From: Saccharospirillum alexandrii | GTDB lineage: Bacteria > Pseudomonadota > Gammaproteobacteria > Pseudomonadales > Natronospirillaceae | DNA: 64,000 nt | Direction: 5' to 3' | Assembly: GCF_004000275.1 (NCBI RefSeq) | Contig: NZ_RCIP01000005.1 | Location: 186,440 to 250,439 of the forward strand | Shown: in pieces, positions 1 through 10,300 of the stretch | Layout of the letters: each line of letters begins with the position of its first letter | Position numbering within the stretch: the first letter of the stretch is position 1 | Translations under genes and position numbers: made by a program | Notes under the pieces: generated by a model | The model's input: only the letters and a program-made list of their open reading frames with translations | The model's database searches: none | Told to the model about the DNA's origin: nothing

Positions 1-579
1 CTAACCGAAGCGGCCGTGTTGCCAGTACGCCGCCAGATTGCGTCAGACCGCCTTGCCTTGCAGTCGGTGGGCAGTGTCGACTTGAGCGGCACCTACTTTC
101 GGCTTGAAGCCGTCAACGAACGCATTGCGAGTCGTCAGTGGTCTCCGGCCGAACGACTTGAACCGCAGGAGCAAAGCAATGAGACACCGCTGAGCTGGCA
201 AACCTTCCGTGACAGCCTGAGCAGCCTGGTCACGGTCAGTCGACTGGACGTGCCCTATCAGGCGCCGCCGTTATTGTCTGAGTTTGCCCAGTGGCAGCAG
301 CATAGCCTGCTGCTGACCGAGCAGGTGCAGTTGGCTCTGCTGGCACGCAATCAGCCGCTCTACAATGAAGCTCTGGCCCAATTGCAAAGCCGCGTCGCGG
401 CCATGTCGGCTGAGCTGGAGCTCGGTGCCATAGAGACGGAACTGGAGGCCCTGCAAGGCCTGACCCTGACGCCAGACTTTCCCGACATCCACGCCAGTGT
501 TGAAGCGCTGGAGCAATACATGACCCGGGTTGAGGAAGAGTCGACCGAATCGGCTGACAATGGGGAGGATGACGCATGA
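1..579 (+). CDS. hemX: HemX family protein (5' end outside window)
   Basis: This is the C-terminal 192 residues of a HemX-like protein. The reading frame is open from base 1, so the start and the expected N-terminal membrane anchor lie outside the window. HemX proteins are inner-membrane-anchored and sit in haem gene clusters; their role is unclear, and the old name uroporphyrinogen-III methyltransferase is doubtful. The visible part is a helical, Glu/Gln/Leu-rich segment typical of the family's periplasmic part, with an acidic tail. Its TGA stop overlaps the ATG of the downstream hemY gene, which strongly supports the call. hemC and hemD would be expected just upstream, beyond the window edge. 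Confidence 0.75.
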   Translation, partial: LTEAAVLPVRRQIASDRLALQSVGSVDLSGTYFRLEAVNERIASRQWSPAERLEPQEQSNETPLSWQTFRDSLSSLVTVSRLDVPYQAPPLLSEFAQWQQHSLLLTEQVQLALLARNQPLYNEALAQLQSRVAAMSAELELGAIETELEALQGLTLTPDFPDIHASVEALEQYMTRVEEESTESADNGEDDA

Positions 580-1733
580 GCCGCCTGCTGCTGAAAGTCC
601 TGTTGTGGCTGGTGCTGATTCTGGCTGCTGGCTTGCTGGCCCACTTTATGGTGCGTCATCCCGGTTATGTGATGATCGCCTGGGGTCAGTGGATGGTCGA
701 GATCACCCTGTGGAGCGCCGTTGGCCTGTTCCTCGTTCTACTGTTGGTCAGCTGGCTGGCCATAAAGTTGCTACGCGGCGTTAACCCGGTGCGACTGGTC
801 CGCCAATACCGCGACCGGCGCGACCGTAAAACCGCCCGGGTCGCAACCGGCCAGGCGGTCAATGCCTGGCTGGAAGGAGACCACCAGGCAGCACTGACGG
901 CATTACACAAAGTGGTCAGCGCCGGTGGCTCGGAGCGTTTGCCCAGAGTTCTGACGCTGATACCAGGGCAAGACAGTGGCGACTGGCCCGCCCGGGTCAG
1001 TCAGTTTAAGCAGACCGACCCGGATCTCGCACTGGTGGCTGACGCCCTGACGGCCGAACGCCTGGTGCAGTCGGGTGATTCAGCCGCCTTACTGGCACTG
1101 TGGCAGCAACAGCCGGGGCTGCAGCGGGTGCGCTCCTTGCAGCCGGATTACTGGCGCGCGCTGATGGATCAGGGACAGGCCGAGGTTGCACTGCAGGCCG
1201 TGAACAAGGCACCCAATCTGAACCCGTCCGATCGCGAGCGGTGGCAACAACAAGTCGCCTTGCAACTGATTGAACAGGGGTGTAAGACCTCCGTGGACGC
1301 TCTGGCACCGTTAAAGACACTGCCTAAACCCATACGGCAGAAAGCCGAGATAGTGGCCGCGGAATGCCGCTGCCTGCTGGTGCATGGCCAGGCTGAAAAT
1401 GCCTTCAAACAGCTGTCCAAAGCGCTGGAAAAGGCGCCCGCCCCAGTGCTGCTGCGCTGCCTGCTGGACACTCGGTTGCCTGAAACCCGGGTGCTGCCGC
1501 TGGCCGAGCAACTTGAAAAACGCCACGGTACCAATCCGGCCCTGATGCTGACACTCGGTCAACTGTGCGAAGCACAAGCCTTGTGGGGCAAAGCGGAAGA
1601 TTATCTGGTCGAAGCCTGGCGGACTGATCCGAATCGCGATTCCGGCCTGGCTCTGGCCCGTTTTTTTGAACATCGCCAGCAAACCGATCGCGCCCTTGCG
1701 CAGTATCGCGAGCTGGCCAACCTGGGAGACTAG
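576..1733 (+). CDS. hemY: HemY family membrane TPR protein
   Basis: HemY-type protein of 385 residues, close to the usual family length of about 400. Two N-terminal transmembrane helices (about residues 5-25 and 42-65) are followed by a long alpha-helical repeat region with TPR character. It starts with an ATG that overlaps the hemX stop by four bases, so the two are co-translated. In enterobacteria and pseudomonads HemX and HemY are encoded together with haem enzymes, and HemY is proposed to scaffold late porphyrin synthesis at the membrane. It is unrelated to the Bacillus protoporphyrinogen oxidase of the same name. Confidence 0.85.
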   Translation: MSRLLLKVLLWLVLILAAGLLAHFMVRHPGYVMIAWGQWMVEITLWSAVGLFLVLLLVSWLAIKLLRGVNPVRLVRQYRDRRDRKTARVATGQAVNAWLEGDHQAALTALHKVVSAGGSERLPRVLTLIPGQDSGDWPARVSQFKQTDPDLALVADALTAERLVQSGDSAALLALWQQQPGLQRVRSLQPDYWRALMDQGQAEVALQAVNKAPNLNPSDRERWQQQVALQLIEQGCKTSVDALAPLKTLPKPIRQKAEIVAAECRCLLVHGQAENAFKQLSKALEKAPAPVLLRCLLDTRLPETRVLPLAEQLEKRHGTNPALMLTLGQLCEAQALWGKAEDYLVEAWRTDPNRDSGLALARFFEHRQQTDRALAQYRELANLGD

Positions 1734-1736
1734 TAC

Positions 1737-2231
1737 TTGGCCGATACCTTAACTCTGACACCGACGGGCGACCGTCGAACCCAATACGCCGAGCTGTTGC
1801 CGCAACTTCAGGGCCTGGTTCAGGGCGAGCCTGATCGCACGGCCAATCTGGCCAATCTGGCTGCCGCCCTGCGCCAAACCTTCGGTTTCTTCTGGGTCGG
1901 TTTTTACCTGGTGAAAGACGATCAGCTCGTGCTGGGGCCTTTTCAGGGCGACATCGCCTGCACCCGCATTGAGCACGGACAGGGTGTATGTGGCGCGGCC
2001 TGGGCTGAAGCTACCAGCCAGTGGGTGCCGGATGTCGATGCCTTTCCAGGTCACATTGCCTGCAGCAGTCTGTCCCGCTCCGAGGTAGTCGTGCCGATAT
2101 TGGTGGACGATGATGTCGTGGCGGTACTGGATGTGGACAGCGATCAACTCGATGCCTTTACCGAAGCTGATATTGAAGGTTTGCAGTCGGTTGCCTTGTT
2201 ATGTGCGCAGTTTTGGACTGAAACCCACTGA
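1737..2231 (+). CDS. GAF-domain free methionine-R-sulfoxide reductase
   Basis: Single GAF-domain protein of 164 residues, the length of free methionine-(R)-sulfoxide reductases (fRMsr). These cytosolic enzymes reduce free Met-R-O using three conserved cysteines. All three can be seen: Cys in IACTRIEHG, Cys in GQGVCGAAW and Cys in HIACSSLSRSE, followed by the VVVPI strand and a DVDSD segment near the C-terminus. The start is taken as TTG at 1737, with a GGGAG-like site upstream. It follows the hemY stop after three bases, so it probably shares the haem operon transcript. The catalytic cysteines make a plain regulatory GAF domain unlikely. Confidence 0.85.
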   Translation: MADTLTLTPTGDRRTQYAELLPQLQGLVQGEPDRTANLANLAAALRQTFGFFWVGFYLVKDDQLVLGPFQGDIACTRIEHGQGVCGAAWAEATSQWVPDVDAFPGHIACSSLSRSEVVVPILVDDDVVAVLDVDSDQLDAFTEADIEGLQSVALLCAQFWTETH

Positions 2232-2678
2232 CGTTAGTTGCCTCTAAAGTCGTCAATGTAACACCTTTGTTACATTGACGAGCCTGCTTGTAGCGGGCTC
2301 GTGTTACTTTCCCGCCGACCCCGAACTTTTTTTATCCTGAACATTCGGGCGTTTCTATCGTGTGCCTTTATGGATGTCACCTCTGGTAACAGGGGTAACA
2401 CGCCTCATGGCCAGGCCGCTGTTAGGTTTTGTTACGCTAGGTTGCTGTTAGAGACGTTACTCGGTCAACCGGGCTGACTAGAGTAAGGCTGTGGCAATCG
2501 TAACGTGCAAGCCGATCAACGATCGTTGCCGTGCGAGTTCACAGCTTTGTTCATTGATTCATCATTGAATTCGGGTAACCCCGATGGTTGACAGGGCTCC
2601 AGCCGAGACCTGCGCAACGATGGAATCATCAAAACTGAAGACAGTAAGACCAAAACAACAAACAGAAGGACTGAGACC
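2232..2678. promoter_or_regulatory. Leader/control region of the gts operon with TGTTAC/GTAACA motifs
   Basis: No gene is seen in this 447-base gap. The hexamer GTAACA or its complement TGTTAC occurs at 2258, 2268, 2302, 2386, 2395 and 2430. The first two form part of a perfect inverted repeat with 13-base arms at 2250-2262 and 2269-2281 and a 6-base loop. A second hairpin (about 2277-2303, ACGAGCC paired with GGGCTCGT) overlaps its right edge. The first hairpins could end the upstream haem/GAF transcript, although no T-run follows. The repeated hexamer looks like a regulator-binding motif for the sugar transporter operon. The regulator is not identified. Confidence 0.5.
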
Positions 2679-3929
2679 ATGATGTTCAAAAAATCTCTGA
2701 TCGCGATGGCAATGGGCGGCACACTGGCCGTTTCAGCCCAGGCCGGCGAAGTTGAAGTATTGCACTGGTGGACTTCCGGTGGCGAAGCGCGCTCTATCGC
2801 GGTTCTGAAAGAAATGGTTGAAGACGCAGGTCACACCTGGACTGACTTCGCGGTTGCCGGTGGTGGTGGTGAAAACGCCTATACCGTACTGCGTTCGCGC
2901 GCCGTGTCGGGCAACCCGCCAGCGGCTGCACAGATCAAGGGTCTGGAAATTCAGGAATGGGGCGATCTCGGCTTCCTGGCCAGCCTTGATGACGTTGCAG
3001 ACGAAAACAACTGGGACTCCGTTCTGCCTTCTGTTGTCGCCGACGTCATGAAGCACGATGGCGATTACGTCGCAGCACCGGTTAACGTTCACCGCGTCAA
3101 CTGGATGTGGGCCAACCCGGCCGTATTCGCCGATGCCGGCGTTGACATCCCAACTAACCTGGACGAACTGTGGGCCGCGGCCGAAGAGTTGCAGGCCGCC
3201 GGTGTAACGCCTATTGCCCACGGCGGTCAGCCATGGCAGGACGCGACAACCTTCGAAAGCATCGTACTGGCTGTTGGCGGCGCTGACTTCTTCAACGACG
3301 TCTTCGTTGAAATGGACCAGGCTGCACTCGAATCAGACACCATGGTTGAAGCCTTCGAAGAGTTCCGCAAGGTGAACGACTACATCGACCGTGGCGCGCC
3401 GGGCCGTGACTGGAACGTGGCTACCTCCATGGTTATCCGTGGCGAAGCGGCCATGCAGTTTATGGGCGACTGGGCGAAAGGTGAATTCACCGCCGCCAAC
3501 ATGACCCCGGGTGAAGATTACATCTGTGCGCCGTTCCCGGGTACCGCCGATGCCTTTACTTTCAACATCGACTCACTGGCCATGTTCAAGCAGCGCACCG
3601 CCGCTAACGCAGAAGCCCAGTTGAAGATGGCTGAATTGGTATTGTCACCGAGCTTTCAGGAAACTTTTAACCTGAACAAGGGTTCCATCCCGGCTCGTAC
3701 CGACCTCGACATGGGCAAGTTTGACGATTGCGCTCTGGCTTCTATGGAAACCTTCAAGAGCACCGCAGCGTCTGGCGAAGGCCTGGTGCCATCCATGGCC
3801 CACGGCATGTCCACGACCTCAACCATTCAGGGCGCTATCTACGACACCGTCACCGAGTTCTTTAACTCTGACATGAGTGCCGAAGACGGAGCGACTCGTC
3901 TGGCTCGCGCAGTACGCGCTGCCCAATAA
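2679..3929 (+). CDS. gtsA: Glucose/mannose ABC transporter substrate-binding protein
   Basis: Periplasmic binding protein of 416 residues in the family-1 (MalE-like) class. It has a clear signal peptide ending at about AQA-GEV (residues 21-23). The mature start with VLHWWTSGGEA, the AVAGGGG segment and the NPPAAAQIKG segment are typical of GtsA glucose/mannose-binding proteins of Pseudomonas and relatives. It delivers sugar to the membrane complex encoded downstream. The first of two adjacent ATGs (2679) is chosen because AAGGA lies eight bases before it. It is first in the operon and is separated from the permease genes by a 295-base gap with strong hairpins. Confidence 0.9.
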   Translation: MMFKKSLIAMAMGGTLAVSAQAGEVEVLHWWTSGGEARSIAVLKEMVEDAGHTWTDFAVAGGGGENAYTVLRSRAVSGNPPAAAQIKGLEIQEWGDLGFLASLDDVADENNWDSVLPSVVADVMKHDGDYVAAPVNVHRVNWMWANPAVFADAGVDIPTNLDELWAAAEELQAAGVTPIAHGGQPWQDATTFESIVLAVGGADFFNDVFVEMDQAALESDTMVEAFEEFRKVNDYIDRGAPGRDWNVATSMVIRGEAAMQFMGDWAKGEFTAANMTPGEDYICAPFPGTADAFTFNIDSLAMFKQRTAANAEAQLKMAELVLSPSFQETFNLNKGSIPARTDLDMGKFDDCALASMETFKSTAASGEGLVPSMAHGMSTTSTIQGAIYDTVTEFFNSDMSAEDGATRLARAVRAAQ

Positions 3930-3940
3930 TGGCACGGCCT

Positions 3941-4003
3941 GGTCAGGACGGCGTTCCAGCCGTGCTGACCGACCTTTGGCCCGCGCCTCCGGGTAAGCGG
4001 GCC
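3941..4003 (+). other. Two stable hairpins between binding-protein and permease genes
   Basis: Hairpin one at 3941-3970 pairs GGTCAG with CTGACC, with an inner CGGC/GCCG stem. Hairpin two at 3978-4003 pairs GGCCCGC with GCGGGCC. Neither is followed by a T-run. Such structures after the first gene of binding-protein transporter operons (as after malE) protect the upstream message and lower downstream expression, giving excess binding protein. The rest of the gap to 4224 holds no gene I can support. Confidence 0.6.
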
Positions 4004-4224
4004 GATTCTGGCAAAACTCGAAATCACAGATACAGTTAATCTGCCTGACCCTCACTTTCTCCGGGAACAATAACGCCACAAGAGGCCCCGGGTTGGTTGG
4101 TGGTGCCTGTCTTACAGGGTATCAGGTGGCATTGAAACGCAAACAGGCATCGAGGGAATCTCTTAATGGCCCAGTCTCACTGCTGAGCTATTCAGAGTCT
4201 CCTTACTGAACGGACGGAAAACCT

Positions 4225-5112
4225 ATGTCGGTATCACGCAAGAAGGGCATTGACTACTGGTTGCCGAAACTCGTTGTTTCGCCAACTCTGGTTATTGCGC
4301 TGGTGTTCTTTTATGGCTTTGTGCTGTGGACCACCTTTATTTCCTTTACCAACTCCAGCTTCCTGCCCAGTTACGACCTGGTGGGGTTTGATCAGTATGT
4401 GCGGTTGTTCATGAACCCGCGCTGGTTGAACGCCATGGGTAATCTGGTGGTCTTTGGTGTGTTGTTCATTGGTATCTGCATGGTGGTCGGTCTGGTTATG
4501 GCCATCCTGCTGGATCAGAACATTCGGGCTGAAGGCGCGATACGCACCATTTACCTCTACCCCATGGCTTTGTCATTCATCGTCACCGGTACGGTCTGGA
4601 AGTGGTTGCTGAACCCCACGGTGGGTATTGAGCGCTTCGTGATCAGTATGGGGTGGGAGAGCTTCGTATTCGACTGGATCATTGATCCGGATATGGCGAT
4701 CTATACCGTGGTCATTGCCGGTGTCTGGCAAGCCAGCGGGTTTGTGATGGCGATTTTCCTGGCCGGTTTGCGCGGCATCGACACCTCTATTATTAAAGCC
4801 GCCCAGCTCGATGGTGCCAATCTGTTCGCGGTGTACACGCGCATCATCATTCCTTCAATGCGACCGGTCTTTTTCTCGGCCTTTATCATGCTGGCGCACA
4901 TCGCGATCAAGAGCTTCGACCTGGTGATCGCACTGACCGGCGGTGGTCCCGGCAACGCAACCGATGTGCCTGCGATTTTCATGTACCAGTTCTCCTTCCA
5001 GCGCGGTCAGCTTGGTATTGGTGCGGCTTCGGCGGTGATCATGCTGATGACGGTGCTGGCCATACTGGTCCCCTATTTGTATTCCGAACTGAGGACTCCG
5101 AAAAATGGCTAA
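4225..5112 (+). CDS. gtsB: Sugar ABC transporter permease (MalF-like)
   Basis: Inner-membrane permease of 295 residues with about six hydrophobic segments. It carries the binding-protein-dependent transport signature with the EAA-type loop near residues 190-215 (IKAAQLDGANLFAVYTRI). Together with GtsC it forms the channel of a glucose/mannose-type importer, powered by the ATPase encoded at 5998. It starts at an ATG preceded by GGAAAA. Its stop overlaps the start of the next permease gene by eight bases, indicating translational coupling. Confidence 0.9.
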   Translation: MSVSRKKGIDYWLPKLVVSPTLVIALVFFYGFVLWTTFISFTNSSFLPSYDLVGFDQYVRLFMNPRWLNAMGNLVVFGVLFIGICMVVGLVMAILLDQNIRAEGAIRTIYLYPMALSFIVTGTVWKWLLNPTVGIERFVISMGWESFVFDWIIDPDMAIYTVVIAGVWQASGFVMAIFLAGLRGIDTSIIKAAQLDGANLFAVYTRIIIPSMRPVFFSAFIMLAHIAIKSFDLVIALTGGGPGNATDVPAIFMYQFSFQRGQLGIGAASAVIMLMTVLAILVPYLYSELRTPKNG

Positions 5113-5983
5113 GTCAAAGAATCCGAGTTACGCCAACATCAATGGTCGGGCAGTCCTCTATGGCGTGCTGATTATTGTTGCGGCTTATTATCTGCTACCG
5201 CTGATCCTGATGATTATGACGTCCTTCCGGTCGATGGATGAGATTCGGCTGGGACAGTTGATTGAGTGGCCCAAGTCATTCTCACTCGATGCCTGGTCCA
5301 TGGCCTGGAGTGAAGTGCAAATTGGCGCGCGCGAAGAACGCGGGTTGCGGCCTTACTTTATCAATTCAATTCTGATGGTGATTCCATCGGTTGCGATTTC
5401 GACCATTCTGGGCGCCTTGAATGGTTATGTGCTGAGCTTCTGGAAATTCCGGGGAAGCGAGCTGTTTTTTGCAGCACTGCTGATCGGCTGTTTCCTGCCT
5501 TTTCAGGCGATTCTGTTGCCACAATCGCAGCTACTCGGCTGGCTGGGTTTATCCGGCAGTCTGGTGGGGCTGATTCTGACGCACGTCGTTTACGGGGTAA
5601 GCTTTACTACGCTGTTTTTCCGCAACTACTACGTCAATTTGCCGCACGAACTGGTCAAGGCGGCCAAGCTGGACGGTGCCGGATTCTGGGTCATTTTCTT
5701 CCGCATCATCCTGCCGTTATCGGCACCGATTCTGGTGGTCACAGTGATCTGGCAGTTTACTCAGATCTGGAACGACTTCCTGTTCGGGGTGGTGTTCTCC
5801 GATCCAAGTACCCAACCAGTGACGGTGGGCCTCAACAACATGGTGAACAGCTCCACGGGCGAGAAACAATATAACGTGGATATGGCCGGTGCCATCATCG
5901 CGGCACTGCCGACCATTGTGGTCTATGTGGTTGCCGGTAAATATTTTGTACGCGGTCTGACGGCCGGTTCTGTAAAAGGTTAA
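5105..5983 (+). CDS. gtsC: Sugar ABC transporter permease (MalG-like)
   Basis: Second permease subunit, 292 residues and about six transmembrane helices. The EAA loop is visible as VKAAKLDGAGFWVIFFRI near residues 187-205. The N-terminal cytosolic tail (KSKNPSYANINGR) and the C-terminal FVRGLTAGSVKG are typical of the MalG/GtsC side of family-1 sugar importers. It partners GtsB and is fourteen bases upstream of the ATPase gene. The whole cluster reads as one operon ending at the terminator at 7142. Confidence 0.9.
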   Translation: MAKSKNPSYANINGRAVLYGVLIIVAAYYLLPLILMIMTSFRSMDEIRLGQLIEWPKSFSLDAWSMAWSEVQIGAREERGLRPYFINSILMVIPSVAISTILGALNGYVLSFWKFRGSELFFAALLIGCFLPFQAILLPQSQLLGWLGLSGSLVGLILTHVVYGVSFTTLFFRNYYVNLPHELVKAAKLDGAGFWVIFFRIILPLSAPILVVTVIWQFTQIWNDFLFGVVFSDPSTQPVTVGLNNMVNSSTGEKQYNVDMAGAIIAALPTIVVYVVAGKYFVRGLTAGSVKG

Positions 5984-5997
5984 CGGGAGTTCTGAAC

Positions 5998-7107
5998 ATG
6001 GCTGAGCTGAAAATTGACAACGTCTACAAAAGTTTTGGTGAAGAGCACATCCTTAAAGGCATCAGCCTGGATGTAACGGATGGTGAGTTCATCATTCTGG
6101 TCGGGCCATCCGGCTGCGGTAAATCCACCCTGTTGAACTGCATCGCCGGTCTGGAGGATGTCACCACCGGTGACATTCTGCTGGGCGACACCAACGTAAC
6201 CTACGAAGCCCCGAAAGACCGTGACATTGCCATGGTGTTTCAGAGTTACGCGCTGTATCCGAACATGAACGTGCGCAAGAACATCGCCTTCGGCCTGGAA
6301 ATTCGTAAGATGCCCAAAGCTGAAATCGCTGAAGAAGTGGCACGGGTTGCCAAGCTGTTGCAGATCGAGCCGCTGCTTGACCGCAAGCCGTCTCAGTTGT
6401 CCGGTGGTCAGCGCCAGCGAGTGGCGATGGGCCGGGCACTGGCACGCCGCCCCAAGATCTATCTGTTTGACGAACCACTGTCGAACCTGGATGCCAAATT
6501 GCGCGTGGAAATGCGCACCGAAATGAAAAAGCTGCACCAACGCCTGGGCACCACCATTGTGTATGTGACCCACGATCAGATCGAGGCGATGACGCTGGCC
6601 GACCGCATTGCGGTTATGAAAGGCGGTATCGTGCAGCAGTTCGGTACGCCGCAGGAAGTGTACGATGACCCGGCCAACATGTTTGTGGCCGGTTTCATGG
6701 GCTCACCGTCGATGAACTTCCTGCGCTGTGAAGTGACCAAACAGGAGAAAGACTACGCCGTCCAGATCGAATCTCAGGGTACGATCTTCCAGTTGCCGGT
6801 CGACCCGAAGCAGGCCGACCTGAGTAGCTATGTGGGCAAGACTGTGGTGCTGGGCATTCGCCCCGAGCAAATTACCCACGTGATGCCGCATCTGGTGGCC
6901 GAACAGTACATCACTCAGGTACCGGTGAAGATCGAAGTCACCGAGCCAACCGGTGCCGACACCCTGATTCTCGCCCGGATTAACGACCAGGAATGTGAGT
7001 GCCGGGTACACCCCCAGGAGGCCGGTAAAGTCGGTGAATCGATGGACTTGTTGTTCAATATGAGCAAAGCGGTGTTTTTTGACGAACAGACCGAGGCCCG
7101 GCTGTAA
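5998..7107 (+). CDS. gtsD: Sugar ABC transporter ATP-binding protein (MalK/UgpC type)
   Basis: ATPase subunit of 369 residues. It has Walker A GPSGCGKST (about residue 37), the Q-loop in MVFQSYALYPNMNV, the ABC signature LSGGQRQRVA, Walker B IYLFDEPLSNLD and the H-loop THDQIEAM. A C-terminal regulatory TOBE/OB-type domain follows from about residue 235, as in MalK and UgpC, so the subunit can interact with regulators. It energises the GtsBC permease. The substrate is inferred from the GtsA resemblance; the ATPase itself is compatible with several sugars. Confidence 0.9.
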   Translation: MAELKIDNVYKSFGEEHILKGISLDVTDGEFIILVGPSGCGKSTLLNCIAGLEDVTTGDILLGDTNVTYEAPKDRDIAMVFQSYALYPNMNVRKNIAFGLEIRKMPKAEIAEEVARVAKLLQIEPLLDRKPSQLSGGQRQRVAMGRALARRPKIYLFDEPLSNLDAKLRVEMRTEMKKLHQRLGTTIVYVTHDQIEAMTLADRIAVMKGGIVQQFGTPQEVYDDPANMFVAGFMGSPSMNFLRCEVTKQEKDYAVQIESQGTIFQLPVDPKQADLSSYVGKTVVLGIRPEQITHVMPHLVAEQYITQVPVKIEVTEPTGADTLILARINDQECECRVHPQEAGKVGESMDLLFNMSKAVFFDEQTEARL

Positions 7108-7141
7108 ATCACGACGATCTATTCATGGTGAGTTCTCTTTG

Positions 7142-7165
7142 CGCAGCCTCCGGGCTGCGTTTTTT
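7142..7165 (+). terminator. Rho-independent terminator of the gts operon
   Basis: Seven-base-pair GC stem (CGCAGCC / GGCTGCG) with a four-base loop, followed directly by six T residues, 35 bases after the gtsD stop. It separates the transporter operon from the c-di-GMP gene downstream. Confidence 0.9.
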
Positions 7166-7309
7166 GTGATGCACTTCTCGTTTTCCGCCTTTGCGCCGCC
7201 TGCCTTATCGTCTTTCTTCCCGGAAAGAATGAAAACTGTCCTTCCAGTTCGTCAAATCTGCGCATACTGACTAAACTGCCAGTAATCAGATCATAAAAGC
7301 CTGTCACCC

Positions 7310-10300
7310 ATGCCTTTGAAGGGAAAAAACGCACATTCCAGGGTCGGAAATGACTCGGCCCGACGCCTTGCAGATCCCTCCACCTGGTTGAAACATGCAC
7401 CACTGGTGCTGTACGAGGCGGAATCGCGGGGTGAGCAAAAAGACCTCTGGGCGCTGAATTATGTGTGCGAGTCGATCGAACAACTGACGGGTTACCCGCC
7501 AGACGACTTTCTGGGAGAGAACCCCAGGCGTTATTTGTATCAGATGATTCACCCCAGCGACCGTCGGCGAGTGGGTGCCGAATACGACCGGTGTCGGGCC
7601 ATGCTGTCGCCCATCTTCATGACCTATCGGATCAAACACCGGGAGCAGGGTTACATCTGGGTTGAAGAGCGTACCAATTTTATTCGGCAGGATAGTGAAC
7701 ACATTGTCTGCCTGGGGTCTTTGGTGGATACCCACGCCCCGGTACGCATCGAAAAGCAAAACGCTCGGCTCGACAAAGTGCTGGCCCGGCTGAATGCCGA
7801 CGTTGCCGTTGCTACCGGGCAGGATTTCATAGAGCACTTGTGCCGGCGTCTGGCTCTGTTGCTCGAATGCCGGCAAGTGAGCCTGTTTCAGGTTAACGAC
7901 GACCAGCATCTGGATTGCCTGGTTTCGATTCTGGACGGTCTGATGCAGCCCAGCTACAGCATGCGTCTAACAGACAGTCTACTAGCCCCGCTCGCCAGCC
8001 AGTCACACCTGGTGAAAAGCCTTACCGCGGCAGACCGCCAGCACTGGCCGACTCTCGATACCATGGTTCATCTCGAAGCCTTCCGGCTCGACAACCGGCG
8101 CGGACGCTGGGTGGGCATACTGGCCATCGACCATGATGAACCGCTGGTGGTTGATTCAGCGCTGTTCCGGGTGCTCGAACTCTATACCGAGCGGGCGGTG
8201 ACCGAAATTGAACGTCTCGGGCTCGAGGGGCGGTTGCAGGAAAGTGAAGCGCGTTACCGGGCATTTTTCGAGACCGCCGTTCAGGCGTCAATGGTCGTCG
8301 ACTTGCAAGGCCGGGTGATCAACATCAACCGGGCGGCCGCGAGTCTGTTCGGGGTGCGCGATGAACCGGATGTGCTGCAGTTGCCTTCCATCCTGCCGGA
8401 TCACCAGCCCGAGGGCTATGAGAGCTGGCCCGCCTTTCTGGCGTTTATCGAACAGGCCAGCGATGCGAAAGCCCGGCAAAGCCAGTGGCAATTGCAAACC
8501 CTCGGCGGGTCAGTTCGTACCATGGTGGTGCATTCTTTCAGAGTCAGCGGCAACCTGACCGAAGGGGTGATGCTCTCCTTCGATGACATCAGCGACCGGT
8601 TAAGCGCTGAAGTGTCGCTGCGCGAACAGCACCAGTTAATGAATCGGCGGCAGCAGCGCCTGCGGGGGCTGGTTGATGTTGCCACGCGGCTGGAGCGCCA
8701 GAGCAGCGTTCGCGATTTTCTGGTGTCCAGTTGCACGGCTCTGACTCAGAAGGTTGGCCTGTCCCAGGTTGCCTGCTACCAGCCGGACAGCGAATTCTGG
8801 TATGCCAGCAGCCTCAAGCCAGAACAACGCACCCACTTCCAGGAGCACAGTGAGCCCCTGCAGCAAGCGCTCGCCACTCGTCACATCAGTTGGGGCTCAG
8901 ACACCAGCCAGTGGTTTTACGTCCCGCTGGTGGTGGATAACCAGGCCGTCGCGGGTCTGGCCATTCTCGGTGATGACCTGATTCTGAACGACCTCGACTT
9001 TCTGTCGATGCTGGCTCAAACCCTGAATCTGTCGTTCGATAACCTGATGCAGCGCAAGAATTTGCGCAGCCAGGCCATGCACGACAGCCTGACCGGGCTG
9101 GGAAACCGCTCCCAGCTACACCAGTGGATCAGCCAGACGCTTGGACAACAGCCGGATCAGAGCGCAAGCCTGTTATTGTTCGACCTGAACCGCTTCAAGG
9201 AGATTAACGATACCCTGGGCCACCATTTTGGCGACCGCTTGTTGTGTGAAATCGGGCCGCGCATTCAACGCATGTTGGAATGGCGCACCAGCCACAACAT
9301 CGCCCGGCTCGGTGGCGATGAATTTGCGGTCTTGCTGCCCGATGTCAGCCAGCAGGAAGCCCTGGCCGTCGCCGAACGCATGGCCCTGTGTTTGCGTGAG
9401 CCCTACCAGATCGACGCCATGCAACTGCAGGTTGAGGCCAGTATCGGCCTGACGCATTACCCCGATCAGGGTCAGGATGGCCACGAACTGCTGCGTTGTG
9501 CCGATGTGGCCATGTACGCGGCCAAAGCCAACAACGAATCGGTGGTGGTGTTCGATGCCCATCTTGATGCCCACACCCCCCAGCGCATCGCAGTATTGTC
9601 CGAACTGGAGGTGGCGATTGGCGAGGGCCAATTGTGGGTGGCCTACCAGCCAATCATCAGTGCGGCCACCGGCGGCGTCGCCGGCTTTGAAGGGCTGGTT
9701 CGCTGGCAGCATCCGGAGCTGGGTGCTCTGTCACCGGCCGAATTCATACCGCTGGCGGAAATGGGGCAGGGCATTCGGCTGATTACCCGCTTTGTACTGG
9801 AACAATGCATGGCGCAAATTGTTCACTGGCGTCGCCACCACCCGGACCGCTATGTGGCCGTAAACCTATCGGCGCGCGTATTGCTCGACCAGGCATTGCC
9901 AGGGCAAATCGAGCAGTTGCTGGCAAAGTACAAACTGCCGGGCTCGGCGCTGGTGCTGGAGTTGACCGAAAGCACCCTGCTGTCGGATCCGGTGCGGGCG
10001 ATCACCATCATCAACCAACTGGCTGGCCTGGGCGTTGGGGTTGAAGTGGATGACTTCGGCACCGGTTATTCTTCGCTGGCGTATTTGAAGTCACTGCCGA
10101 TTCAGGCACTGAAAATCGACAAGAGCTTCATCGATGATTTGCTGGTGGACTCGCAAGACAGAGTCATCGTTGAGTCGACCATTACCATGGCGCATAACCT
10201 GGGTCTGAAAACCGTCGGGGAAGGGGTAGAGAACGAGGCCACCTTTCACGAACTGGTGCGCCTGGGCATTGATTCATTGCAGGGGTACTATTTTGCCAGA

